A stretch of DNA of 15,025 bases from CAZOJJ01 sp964580105 (lineage in GTDB: Bacteria; Bacteroidota; Rhodothermia; Rhodothermales; Rubricoccaceae). The notes below the pieces were generated by a model. It searched no databases, was not told the DNA's origin, and saw only the letters and a list, made by a program, of their open reading frames with translations. Shown piece by piece: positions 6,772-13,708 of this stretch. The translations under genes were made by a program, and so were the position numbers. Where the stretch lies: contig CAZOJJ010000065.1 of the NCBI GenBank assembly GCA_964580105.1, forward strand, positions 1 through 15,025, read 5' to 3'. The first letter of the stretch is position 1, and every line of letters begins with the position of its first letter.

Positions 6772-6803
6772 CGTATTGCGTGAGGCGGTCCTTGCGGAAT
6801 ACG
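6772..6803 (+). other. Inverted repeat between pntAB and pntB
   Basis: CGTATT (6772-6777) and AATACG (6798-6803) are perfect complements separated by 20 nt. An overlapping alternative stem pairs ACCGC just upstream with GCGGT inside the loop, so the two folds exclude each other. They lie in the only sizeable gap (67 nt) inside the pnt cluster. Function unknown; stems are short and chance is possible. Confidence 0.25.
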
Positions 6804-6819
6804 AAATGCGCCCCCTCGT

Positions 6820-8247
6820 ATGGAAACGATCGTCACCCTCGCCTACCTCGTCGCTGCGACGCTGTTCATCGTTGGCCTCAAGCGGCTGTCGTCACCCGTC
6901 ACGGCGCGGGGCGGCAACCGGATGGCCGCGCTCGGCATGCTCGTGGCGGTGGTCGCCGCGCTGTTCGAGGAGCGGATTCTGAACGTCCCCGAGCTGATCG
7001 GCGGGCTCGCCCTCGGCGGCGTCATCGGCGTGCTGCTGGCCCGGCGCGTCGCCATGACGGCGATGCCGGAGCTGGTGGCGGCGTTCAACGGGTTCGGCGG
7101 CGCGGCCTCGGCGCTGGTGGCGGGCGCGGAGGTGATGAAGTACGCCGGAGGGAGCGACACGCTGGAGCCGTACACCTGGCTGCTCGGCCTGACCATCGCG
7201 CTCTCCGTGCTCATCGGCGCGGTGACGTTCTCGGGCTCCTTCGTGGCCTACGGCAAGCTCAACGGCTCGGTCAAGAGCATGGGCTTCCCCGGCCTCCGCG
7301 TCGTCTCCATCCTCGTCGGTCTCGGCGTGCTGCTGGCCGGGGCGTGGATGCTCGCCGCCTCGCCCGACTTCCCCGGCCTCGACGGCGAGACGGTGCCACT
7401 CGCGCTCGGCGCGCTGGCCGTGCTGGCGCTCGTCCTCGGCGTGTTCCTCGTGCTCCCCATCGGCGGGGCCGACATGCCGGTGGTCGTGGCGCTGCTCAAC
7501 TCGTACTCCGGCCTCGCCGCGGCGGCGACCGGCTTCGTGCTCCAGAACTACGCCCTCATCGTGAGCGGCGCGCTCGTCGGCGCCTCGGGCCTGATCCTGA
7601 CCACGATCATGTGCGACGCGATGAATCGCTCGCTCACGAACGTGCTCCTCGGCGGCTTCGGGGCCGAGGCGCAGAAGGGCGGCCCGGCCGGGCCGGTGGA
7701 CGAGCGCCCGATCCGCTCCACGACGCCGGACGACGCGGCCGTCCTCCTCAGCTATGCGAGCAGCGTGATCGTCGTGCCGGGCTACGGCCTCGCCGTCGCG
7801 CAGGCCCAGCACGAGGTGCGCGAGATGGCCGAGATCCTCCAGAGCCAGGGCATCCGGGTGCGCTACGCGATCCACCCCGTCGCGGGCCGGATGCCGGGCC
7901 ACATGAACGTGCTCCTCGCCGAGGCCAACGTGCCCTACGACCAACTCGTCGAGATGGACGAGATCAACGCCGACTTCGCCTCGACCGATGTGGTCCTCGT
8001 CGTCGGCGCCAACGACGTCGTCAACCCGGCGGCGCGGACGGACGCGAGCAGCCCGATCTACGGCATGCCGATCCTCAACGTGGACGAGGCCGGCAACGTC
8101 ATCGTGCTCAAGCGCTCGATGCGGCCCGGCTACGCGGGCGTCGAGAACGAACTGTTCTACAACGCCAAGACGCAGATGCTCTTCGGCGACGCGAAGGACT
8201 CCGTCAAGGCCGTCATAGACGAGCTGAAGGCGCTGCAACCGGCATGA
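6820..8247 (+). CDS. pntB: NAD(P) transhydrogenase beta subunit
   Basis: A 475-residue subunit with the larger half of the membrane domain and the NADP(H)-binding domain III. The N-terminal ~270 residues hold about eight to nine hydrophobic helices, including NGFGGAASALVAGAEVMK and the GADMPVVVALLNSYSGLAAAATGF segment. Domain III begins near residue 300. It contains the dinucleotide fold G321-Y-G323-LAVAQAQ, HPVAGRMPGHMNVLLAEANVPYD, VGANDVVNPAAR, and K431-R432-S433, which in the family contacts the 2'-phosphate of NADP. GYAGVENELF follows. Length and order match the family (about 460). The ATG at 6820 lies 67 nt after pntAB. Its stop overlaps the start of the next gene in ATGA. Confidence 0.97.
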   Translation: METIVTLAYLVAATLFIVGLKRLSSPVTARGGNRMAALGMLVAVVAALFEERILNVPELIGGLALGGVIGVLLARRVAMTAMPELVAAFNGFGGAASALVAGAEVMKYAGGSDTLEPYTWLLGLTIALSVLIGAVTFSGSFVAYGKLNGSVKSMGFPGLRVVSILVGLGVLLAGAWMLAASPDFPGLDGETVPLALGALAVLALVLGVFLVLPIGGADMPVVVALLNSYSGLAAAATGFVLQNYALIVSGALVGASGLILTTIMCDAMNRSLTNVLLGGFGAEAQKGGPAGPVDERPIRSTTPDDAAVLLSYASSVIVVPGYGLAVAQAQHEVREMAEILQSQGIRVRYAIHPVAGRMPGHMNVLLAEANVPYDQLVEMDEINADFASTDVVLVVGANDVVNPAARTDASSPIYGMPILNVDEAGNVIVLKRSMRPGYAGVENELFYNAKTQMLFGDAKDSVKAVIDELKALQPA

Positions 8248-8765
8248 CCGTCGTCTCGATCATTCTCGCCGGCCTCGCCGGCTTCCTCGCCTTCTGGGCG
8301 GGGGTGGTCAGCCTGGTCGGCTTCGGGGGCTGGAGGCCGCTCGCCGCACGCTACCCGGCGCGCCGCTGGCCCGAGGGCGAGGGCACGCACGTCGGCTGGC
8401 AGAGCGGCCGCGTGGGCATGGCGAACTACAACGGCGCGCTCAACGCCGTCGTCACCGGCGAGGGGCTCTACCTCCGGCCCGTCGCCCTCTTCAAGTACAA
8501 CCACCCGCCTATTTTCATCCCGTGGGAGGCCGTGGAGGCGACGAAGACGGGCTGGCTCGGTGGCCTCAGGCTGGATCTCGACGGCGGCGGCGGCGTCACT
8601 GTGAGCGGGCGGCTGGCCAGGGAAGTCCGCCGCGCCTTCGACGCCTGGCGAACCACCGACGCCGTCTTCGCGTCGCCCGAGGCGGACCTCCTCGGCCCCG
8701 ACGGCGACACGATCAGCGACGAGGCCTGGGAGGGTAGCGGGTGGCGGCGGACGCGGACGCGCTGA
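8244..8765 (+). CDS. Membrane-anchored protein of unknown function, coupled to pntB
   Basis: A 173-residue protein I do not recognise. Residues 3-28 form one hydrophobic segment (VVSIILAGLAGFLAFWAGVV and onward) that anchors it in the membrane. The rest is soluble: GWRPLAARYPA, then GMANYNGALNAVVTGEGLYL, FKYNHPPIFIPWEAVEATK, and a Gly-rich strand before RLAREVRRAFDAW. The strand-rich middle part with the PPIFIPWEAV motif resembles a bacterial PH-like domain; this is pattern-based inference. The ATG overlaps the pntB stop (ATGA), so translation is probably coupled. The codon and GC style match the neighbours. It could assist transhydrogenase assembly, or simply ride on the operon. Confidence 0.8.
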   Translation: MTVVSIILAGLAGFLAFWAGVVSLVGFGGWRPLAARYPARRWPEGEGTHVGWQSGRVGMANYNGALNAVVTGEGLYLRPVALFKYNHPPIFIPWEAVEATKTGWLGGLRLDLDGGGGVTVSGRLAREVRRAFDAWRTTDAVFASPEADLLGPDGDTISDEAWEGSGWRRTRTR

Positions 8766-8785
8766 GGGCGGGAACGGCGGCCCTC
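8764..8785 (+). terminator. Hairpin at the end of the pnt cluster
   Basis: GAGGGC (8764-8769) and GCCCTC (8780-8785) pair perfectly around a 10-nt loop, and the first arm overlaps the TGA stop. No U-run follows, so this is a weak terminator candidate or an mRNA 3'-end structure. Confidence 0.35.
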
Positions 8786-8797
8786 ACCGCTCGGTAG

Positions 8798-8805
8798 TAG
8801 CTTCC
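8798..8805 (+). promoter_or_regulatory. Putative -7 element upstream of topA
   Basis: TAGCTTCC, preceded by GGTAG, resembles TAnnTTTG and the TATATTTC seen before serC. It lies 75 nt before the topA ATG. No -33 TTG is visible. The leader in between contains TCTGATCGCCCTCTGATCCTG, with CTGATC twice at 13-nt spacing, which may be nothing. Confidence 0.25.
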
Positions 8806-8880
8806 GCATCGCGCCGTGCGGTCTTCCCGCGCGGCGCGCGCCATCTGATCGCCCTCTGATCCTGTCGCTACTGCTCCCTG

Positions 8881-11436
8881 ATGAAGCGCCTCGTCGTCGT
8901 CGAGTCCCCCACGAAAGCCCGCACCATCCGCCGGTTCCTGCCGGCCGAGTACCGGGTCGAGGCGTGCATGGGGCACGTGCGCGACCTGCCGTCGTCGGCC
9001 TCGGAGATCCCGGCGGCGCTGAAGAAGGAGAAGTGGGCCCGCCTCGGCGTCAACGTGGAGGAGGGCTTCGCGCCGCTCTACGTCGTCCCCGCCGACAAGC
9101 GGAAGGTCGTCAAGGAGCTGAAGGACGCGCTCAAGGAGGCCGACGAACTCTACATCGCGACGGACGAGGACCGCGAGGGGGAGTCCATCGGCTGGCACCT
9201 GCTGGAAGTGCTCAAGCCGAAGGTGCCCGTTCGCCGGATGGTCTTCCACGAGATCACCCGCGAGGCCATCCGGAACGCGCTCAGCCAGACGCGCGACCTC
9301 GACGACCGGCTGGTGGACGCCCAGGAGACGCGCCGCATCCTCGACCGGCTCGTCGGCTACACCATCTCGCCGCTGCTCTGGAAGAAGATCGCCCCGCGCC
9401 TCTCGGCCGGGCGCGTGCAGAGCGTGGCCGTGAGCCTGCTCGTCCAGCGCGAGATCGAGCGGCTCCACTTCGTCGCGGCCTCGTACTGGGATCTCACGGC
9501 GCGGCTGGCCAAGGGCAACCGGCCCTTCGACGCCCAGATGACCCACCTCGGCGAGCGGCGCCTCGCTACCGGCCGCGACTTCGACGAGACGACGGGCCGG
9601 CTCAAGGAGGGCTCGGACGCGCTCGTCCTTCGCCAGGCCGAGGCCGAGGGACTGGCCGCGCGGCTCAAGGACGCCCCCTGGCGCGTCACGGCCGTCGAGA
9701 GCAAGGCCGTCCGCCGCAGCCCGGCCGCGCCCTTCATCACGTCCACGCTCCAGCAGGAGGCCAACCGCAAGCTCGGCCTGCCCGCCCGCCGCACGATGCA
9801 GGTGGCCCAGAAGCTCTACGAGCAGGGCCTCATCACCTACATGCGGACCGACTCGACGGCGCTCTCGAACGAGGCGCTGGAGGCCGGCCGCCGCGCCGTC
9901 CGCGAACGCTACGGGGCGGACTACCTCTCGCCCGCGCCCCGGCAGTACGCCGGCAAGGTGCGCAACGCGCAGGAGGCGCACGAGGCCATCCGCCCGGCCG
10001 GGACGGAGATGAAGACGAAGGACGAACTCCGCCTCGACGGCGTCGAGGGCGCCCTCTACGACCTGATCTGGAAGCGCACCGTCGCCAGCCAGATGGCCGA
10101 GGCCCGGCTCCGCCAGACGCGCGCGACGATCCTCGCCGCCGAAGGCACCGACGACGAATCCACCTTCCGCGCCAGCGGCCAGGTCGTCGAGTTCCCCGGC
10201 TTCTTCCGCGCCTACGTCGAGGGCACGGACGACCCCGAGGCCGCCCTCGACGACCGCGACCAGCCGCTGCCCGACCTCGCCGAGGGCGACGCGCCCGCGT
10301 GCCGGAAGGTCGAAGCCGCCGGTCACGAGACCAAGCCGCCCGCGCGCTACACCGACGCCACGCTCGTCCAGCGGCTCGAAAAGGACGGCATCGGTCGCCC
10401 GAGCACCTACGCCTCCATCATTGACACCATCGTGGACCGGGGGTACGTCCGCCGCGAGAAGAACCAGCTCGTCCCGACGTTCACGGCCTTCGCCACGAAC
10501 ACGCTGCTGGAGCAGAACTTCGAGCGCCTCGTGGACACCCGCTTCACCGCGCGCATGGAGGAGGTGCTCGACGACATCGCCGAGGGGGAGACGCAGGCGC
10601 GGCCCTACCTCCAGGACTTCTTTCTCGGCGACGCGGGCCTGGAGCGGCGCGTCGAGCAGAGCCTGGACCGGATCGACGCCCGGGCGGTGTCCACGCTCCG
10701 CCATCCGAAGTGGGAGCCGTACGTCATCCGCGTAGGCAAGTACGGCCCGTACGCCGAGGGCGAGATTGACGGCGAGACGCGCACCGCCTCGCTCCCCGCC
10801 GACCTCGCCCCGGCCGACGTCGACGCGGGCTACCTCCGCGACCTCCTCACCGCCGGCTCCGACGAGCGCGTGCTCGGCATCCACCCCGAGGCGGAGCTGC
10901 CCGTGCTCCTCAAGCAGGGCCCGTACGGGCCGTACGTCCAACTCGGCGACGACGAGGAGGCGAAGCCGAAGCGGACCTCGCTGCCCAAGGGCGTCCGGCC
11001 CGAGGACGTCGACCTCGGCGTGGCCGTGCGCCTGCTCACGCTGCCGCGCACGCTGGGCGAGCACCCGGAGAGCGGCGCTCCCATCAAGGCCAACATCGGG
11101 CGCTACGGGCCGTACGTCCAGCACGGCTCCACCTTCGCCTCGCTCAAGGCCGGCGACGACGTGCTGACGATTGGCCTGGACCGGGCGCTGGAGCTGCTCG
11201 CGGCCAAGACGCAGAAGAACGCACCGCTGCGCGTGCTCGGGGCGCACCCCGAGACGGGCCAGCCCGTCGAGGTCTACGAGGGGCGCTACGGGCCGTACGT
11301 CAAGCACCAGAAGACGAACGCCACGATCCCCAAGGGCGCCGACCCCGAGACGATCTCGCTCGACGCGGCCGTGCAGCTGGTCAACGAGAAGGCCGCCAGG
11401 AAGGGGAAGGGCCGCCGCTCGAAGGCGAAGGCGTGA
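8881..11436 (+). CDS. topA: DNA topoisomerase I (type IA)
   Basis: An 851-residue enzyme that relaxes negative supercoils by cutting and passing single strands. The TOPRIM domain is at the N-terminus: VVESPTKA with E8, then D95-E-D97-R-E99, the metal-binding DxDxE. The active-site tyrosine is Y320 in GLITYMRTDST. RLSAGRVQSVA near residue 175 and GIGRPSTYASII near 505 are further family boxes. The C-terminus has no four-cysteine zinc fingers. It carries four topoisomerase C-terminal repeats centred on GKYGPY, GPYGPY, GRYGPY and GRYGPY near residues 618, 679, 741 and 802, and a Lys/Arg-rich tail. This end is usual in Bacteroidota and alphaproteobacteria. The ATG at 8881 gives MKRLVVVESPTKA, the expected start. 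Transcription runs convergently toward the P450 gene. Confidence 0.98.
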   Translation: MKRLVVVESPTKARTIRRFLPAEYRVEACMGHVRDLPSSASEIPAALKKEKWARLGVNVEEGFAPLYVVPADKRKVVKELKDALKEADELYIATDEDREGESIGWHLLEVLKPKVPVRRMVFHEITREAIRNALSQTRDLDDRLVDAQETRRILDRLVGYTISPLLWKKIAPRLSAGRVQSVAVSLLVQREIERLHFVAASYWDLTARLAKGNRPFDAQMTHLGERRLATGRDFDETTGRLKEGSDALVLRQAEAEGLAARLKDAPWRVTAVESKAVRRSPAAPFITSTLQQEANRKLGLPARRTMQVAQKLYEQGLITYMRTDSTALSNEALEAGRRAVRERYGADYLSPAPRQYAGKVRNAQEAHEAIRPAGTEMKTKDELRLDGVEGALYDLIWKRTVASQMAEARLRQTRATILAAEGTDDESTFRASGQVVEFPGFFRAYVEGTDDPEAALDDRDQPLPDLAEGDAPACRKVEAAGHETKPPARYTDATLVQRLEKDGIGRPSTYASIIDTIVDRGYVRREKNQLVPTFTAFATNTLLEQNFERLVDTRFTARMEEVLDDIAEGETQARPYLQDFFLGDAGLERRVEQSLDRIDARAVSTLRHPKWEPYVIRVGKYGPYAEGEIDGETRTASLPADLAPADVDAGYLRDLLTAGSDERVLGIHPEAELPVLLKQGPYGPYVQLGDDEEAKPKRTSLPKGVRPEDVDLGVAVRLLTLPRTLGEHPESGAPIKANIGRYGPYVQHGSTFASLKAGDDVLTIGLDRALELLAAKTQKNAPLRVLGAHPETGQPVEVYEGRYGPYVKHQKTNATIPKGADPETISLDAAVQLVNEKAARKGKGRRSKAKA

Positions 11437-11448
11437 GGCCGGCTGCCT

Positions 11449-11470
11449 CCGCCTCGGCGCCCCGAGGCGG
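11449..11470 (+). terminator. GC-rich hairpin between convergent topA and P450 genes
   Basis: CCGCCTCGG (11449-11457) and CCGAGGCGG (11462-11470) form a perfect 9-bp stem with loop CGCC, and the stem extends outward with a T-G wobble and C-G pairs. It sits in the 44-nt gap between the two stop codons and is symmetric, so it could end transcription from both sides. Neither side has a U-run. Confidence 0.5.
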
Positions 11471-11480
11471 GGGAGCGGCG

Positions 11481-12842
11481 TCAGACCGGCTCGACGCGCA
11501 GCGGCATTCCGCCCTTCGCCTTCAGGATGATGCCGGGGACGACCTTCGGCGACCGGGCCGTCGCGGGCCAGAACCGGAAGGCGCGCGTGAGCCAGGCCAG
11601 CGTGGCGTGCGCCTGCATCAGCGCCATCCGCTTGCCGATGCACGTGTGCCGCCCCTGTCCGAACGGTCCGTAGTGGAAGCCGACGAGCGCCTCGGAGACC
11701 CGGTCGCCGACGAACCGTTCGGGGCGGAACGCCTCCGGCGCGTCCCACCACGCCGGGTGGCGGTGGAGTGCCCAGGCGCACACCATCACGTGGCCCCGGA
11801 TCGGGATCTCGTGCGCCCCGACCTCGGTCGCTTCCAGCGCGCTCCGATGGTACGACCAGGCGGGCGGGTAGAGGCGGAGCGTCTCCAGCAACACCTGCCG
11901 GGTGAGCGGCTGCTGCCCGAGGTCGGCGTACGTGGGCGCCGCCGGGAGCGCCTGCGCCTCGGCGCGGACGGCGTCCTGGATGCCGGGATGCCGGGCCAGG
12001 GCGCCGAGGGCGAAGGTGAGCAGGCACGCCGTCGTGTCGAACCCGGCGAAGAGGAGCGTCGCCAGCTCGTCGCGCGCCTGCTTCTCGTCGATGGCGCCGT
12101 CGTCCATCGCGGCGAGGAGGAGGGCCATCACCAGGCCCGGCTCGCGCTCGCCGGTTCGGCACCGGCGGATCACGCCGTAGAGGAACGCGTCGATCTCGGC
12201 CAGCGCGCCGGCGATGCGCTGGCCCCGCAGCGGCGGCAGGCCGACGGGCTCGGCCACGTCGCGCCAGAGGCGGCGGACGAAGTTGCCCTTGATGCTGGCG
12301 AACTGGAGGATCGTGTCGAGCGCGTGGATGATCGCGGGCGCGTCGTAGGCCGCGTCCGGGCTGAACAGGCTGCGGATGAGGACGTGGAGCTGGAGCTCCT
12401 TGAGCGCGGCCTGCACGTCCACCGTGCCCGCCGCGCGCCAGTCGCGCGTGACGTCGGCGACGGCGGAGGCCTGGGCGTCGAGGAGGAGCCGGTCGTGCGC
12501 GCGGCCGAAGGCCGGGTTCAGCCGCCGCCGCTGCTCCACCCAGTACGTTTCGTCGCTCGACAGCAGCCCGTTCCCGATGAGCGGCAGCAGGTCCTCGACG
12601 AGCCGCGTCCGGCCGAACCGCTCGGTCTTCGTGACGAACACCTCGCGGATCAGGTCGGGGTGGTTCAGCAGGAACGTCTCGGCGTCGCCGAACTGGAGGT
12701 AGACGAGGTCGCCGTAGCGCTGCGAGATGGCCGTGAACGCCTTGAGCGGATCGGCGACGAGCCCGGGGACGTGGCGCAGGAAGCCCACGCCCTGCGGCCC
12801 CGGCGGGTACCGGCGACGGATGTCCTTCGGCGGAGCGCTCAC
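11481..12842 (-). CDS. Cytochrome P450
   Basis: A 453-residue haem monooxygenase. Motifs are the N-terminal proline-rich YPPGPQG, the I-helix A266-G-F-D-T-T271 (oxygen activation), E320-T-L-R323 (ExxR) followed by LYPPAW, the PERF segment in FRPERFVGDR, and the haem loop FGQGRHTCIG with cysteinate C401. No N-terminal membrane anchor and no fused reductase are seen, so it needs separate electron donors, which are not in this window. Substrate cannot be told; P450s of this general look act on fatty acids, terpenoids or carotenoids. The start is GTG at 12842, overlapping the acyltransferase stop (GTGA), so the two are translationally coupled. It is the last gene of the minus-strand operon. Confidence 0.95.
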   Translation of the reverse strand: MSAPPKDIRRRYPPGPQGVGFLRHVPGLVADPLKAFTAISQRYGDLVYLQFGDAETFLLNHPDLIREVFVTKTERFGRTRLVEDLLPLIGNGLLSSDETYWVEQRRRLNPAFGRAHDRLLLDAQASAVADVTRDWRAAGTVDVQAALKELQLHVLIRSLFSPDAAYDAPAIIHALDTILQFASIKGNFVRRLWRDVAEPVGLPPLRGQRIAGALAEIDAFLYGVIRRCRTGEREPGLVMALLLAAMDDGAIDEKQARDELATLLFAGFDTTACLLTFALGALARHPGIQDAVRAEAQALPAAPTYADLGQQPLTRQVLLETLRLYPPAWSYHRSALEATEVGAHEIPIRGHVMVCAWALHRHPAWWDAPEAFRPERFVGDRVSEALVGFHYGPFGQGRHTCIGKRMALMQAHATLAWLTRAFRFWPATARSPKVVPGIILKAKGGMPLRVEPV

Positions 12843-13708
12843 GAGGTGAGGGGGCGGTCGAGCGAGGCGGGGTCCTGGAGGCGGCGCACGATGCCGGCGA
12901 AAAAACGGCCGACGTGCGAGGCGTCCACGACGCGGTGGTCGAACGTGCCGCAGAGCGGGAAGCGGAGGCGTGGCACGACGGCGTCACCCACAACGGTCGG
13001 CACCGGTCGAGGGGCGCTCATGGCGAGGAAGCCGGCGGCATGGCCGGCAGGCATGAGCGCGCCGTGGTGGTCGCGCACGAGCGCGTGCGCCGTAGGGAGG
13101 CGCTCGCTGAACCGCGTGAGGTCGGAGAGGATGAGGGAGCCGAGGCTCTCGGGGGCGAGGTCGAGGCGGCGCAGCGGGAGCCCGAGGCGGTGGGTGAGGG
13201 CGTGGAGGCCGCGGTAGACGCCGCCGCGGACGAGCCACGGCATTCGGGCGAGCAGGTACTCCGGGGGGGCCTCGCCGCGCTGCGCACGCGCGCGGTGCAG
13301 GTGCACGGCCTGCCGCATCCGCTCGGCGGCCGTCGCCGCGTCGGCCAGGTCGGCCTCGGTGAGGCGGAGCTGGATGAGGTCGTCCGCACCGGGCAGCATC
13401 GCCGTGACGACGAGGGCAACCTCGCGCTTGGGGACGACGCGCCCGTGCCGGACGTACCCGTTCAACTCCGGCACGTCCTCCTTCAGCGTCCGCACCGCCG
13501 CGACGGCGACGAAGTGGAGCGGCCGCAGCACCACCCCCGGCCGGCGGGCCTCCTCGCAATACGCCGTCATGGCCTCCGCGTCGATCTCACAGGTCGTCGT
13601 GATGACGGGATCGCGCGGCGGGCCGAAGAACAGCGCAGCAAGCCGCCGCCAGGGGGTATCGAGCGAGGCGGTATCGAGCGAGGCGGTATCGAGCGAGGCG
13701 GGGGTCAT
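12839..13708 (-). CDS. Stand-alone E2-type (2-oxoacid dehydrogenase) acyltransferase domain
   Basis: A 289-residue protein with the catalytic domain fold of dihydrolipoamide acyltransferases and chloramphenicol acetyltransferase. It has no lipoyl or E1/E3-binding domain. The active-site box near the C-terminus reads FDHRVVDA, with H258 and D262 of the HxxxDG motif present and the glycine changed to A263. Upstream blocks (TTTCEIDAEAM, LRPLHFVAVAAVRTL, PELNGYVRHGRVV) match E2 catalytic domains. An ordinary dehydrogenase-complex role is unlikely without the swinging-arm domain, so an acyl-CoA or carrier-bound acyl donor is inferred. The N-terminus contains SLDTA repeats. The ATG at 13708 overlaps the rsgA stop (ATGA), and the stop overlaps the P450 GTG. 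GAGGAGG lies 10 nt before the ATG, inside rsgA, the only SD-like sequence noticed. Confidence 0.85.
   Translation of the reverse strand: MTPASLDTASLDTASLDTPWRRLAALFFGPPRDPVITTTCEIDAEAMTAYCEEARRPGVVLRPLHFVAVAAVRTLKEDVPELNGYVRHGRVVPKREVALVVTAMLPGADDLIQLRLTEADLADAATAAERMRQAVHLHRARAQRGEAPPEYLLARMPWLVRGGVYRGLHALTHRLGLPLRRLDLAPESLGSLILSDLTRFSERLPTAHALVRDHHGALMPAGHAAGFLAMSAPRPVPTVVGDAVVPRLRFPLCGTFDHRVVDASHVGRFFAGIVRRLQDPASLDRPLTS
13655..13699 (-). repeat. 15-bp tandem repeat, three perfect copies
   Basis: On the plus strand the unit GGTATCGAGCGAGGC occurs at 13655-13669, 13670-13684 and 13685-13699. On the coding strand it gives ASLDT three times at residues 4-18 of the acyltransferase. A similar segment, TCGAGCGAGGCGGGG, recurs at 12858-12872 and encodes PASLD at the C-terminus of the same protein. 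Copies are identical, which suggests recent slippage. Confidence 0.97.

Noticed and set aside
8713..12993. Very long minus-strand open frame (over 1400 codons) opposite topA and out of frame with the P450
   Set aside because: It lies antisense to the well-supported topA gene and in a wrong frame across the P450. Its composition is Arg/Ala/Gly-rich, as expected of GC-rich shadow frames, and no domain is visible.
11433..13217. Long plus-strand open frame across the P450 and acyltransferase genes
   Set aside because: It is antisense to two genes with intact catalytic motifs and has no recognisable protein features.
13655..13699. CRISPR-like repeat array
   Set aside because: The units are contiguous 15-mers without spacers and are in frame within a coding sequence.
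12839..13708. Acyltransferase as E2 subunit of a pyruvate or branched-chain dehydrogenase complex
   Set aside because: There is no lipoyl domain, no E1/E3-binding domain and no E1 or E3 gene nearby; the neighbours are rsgA and a P450.
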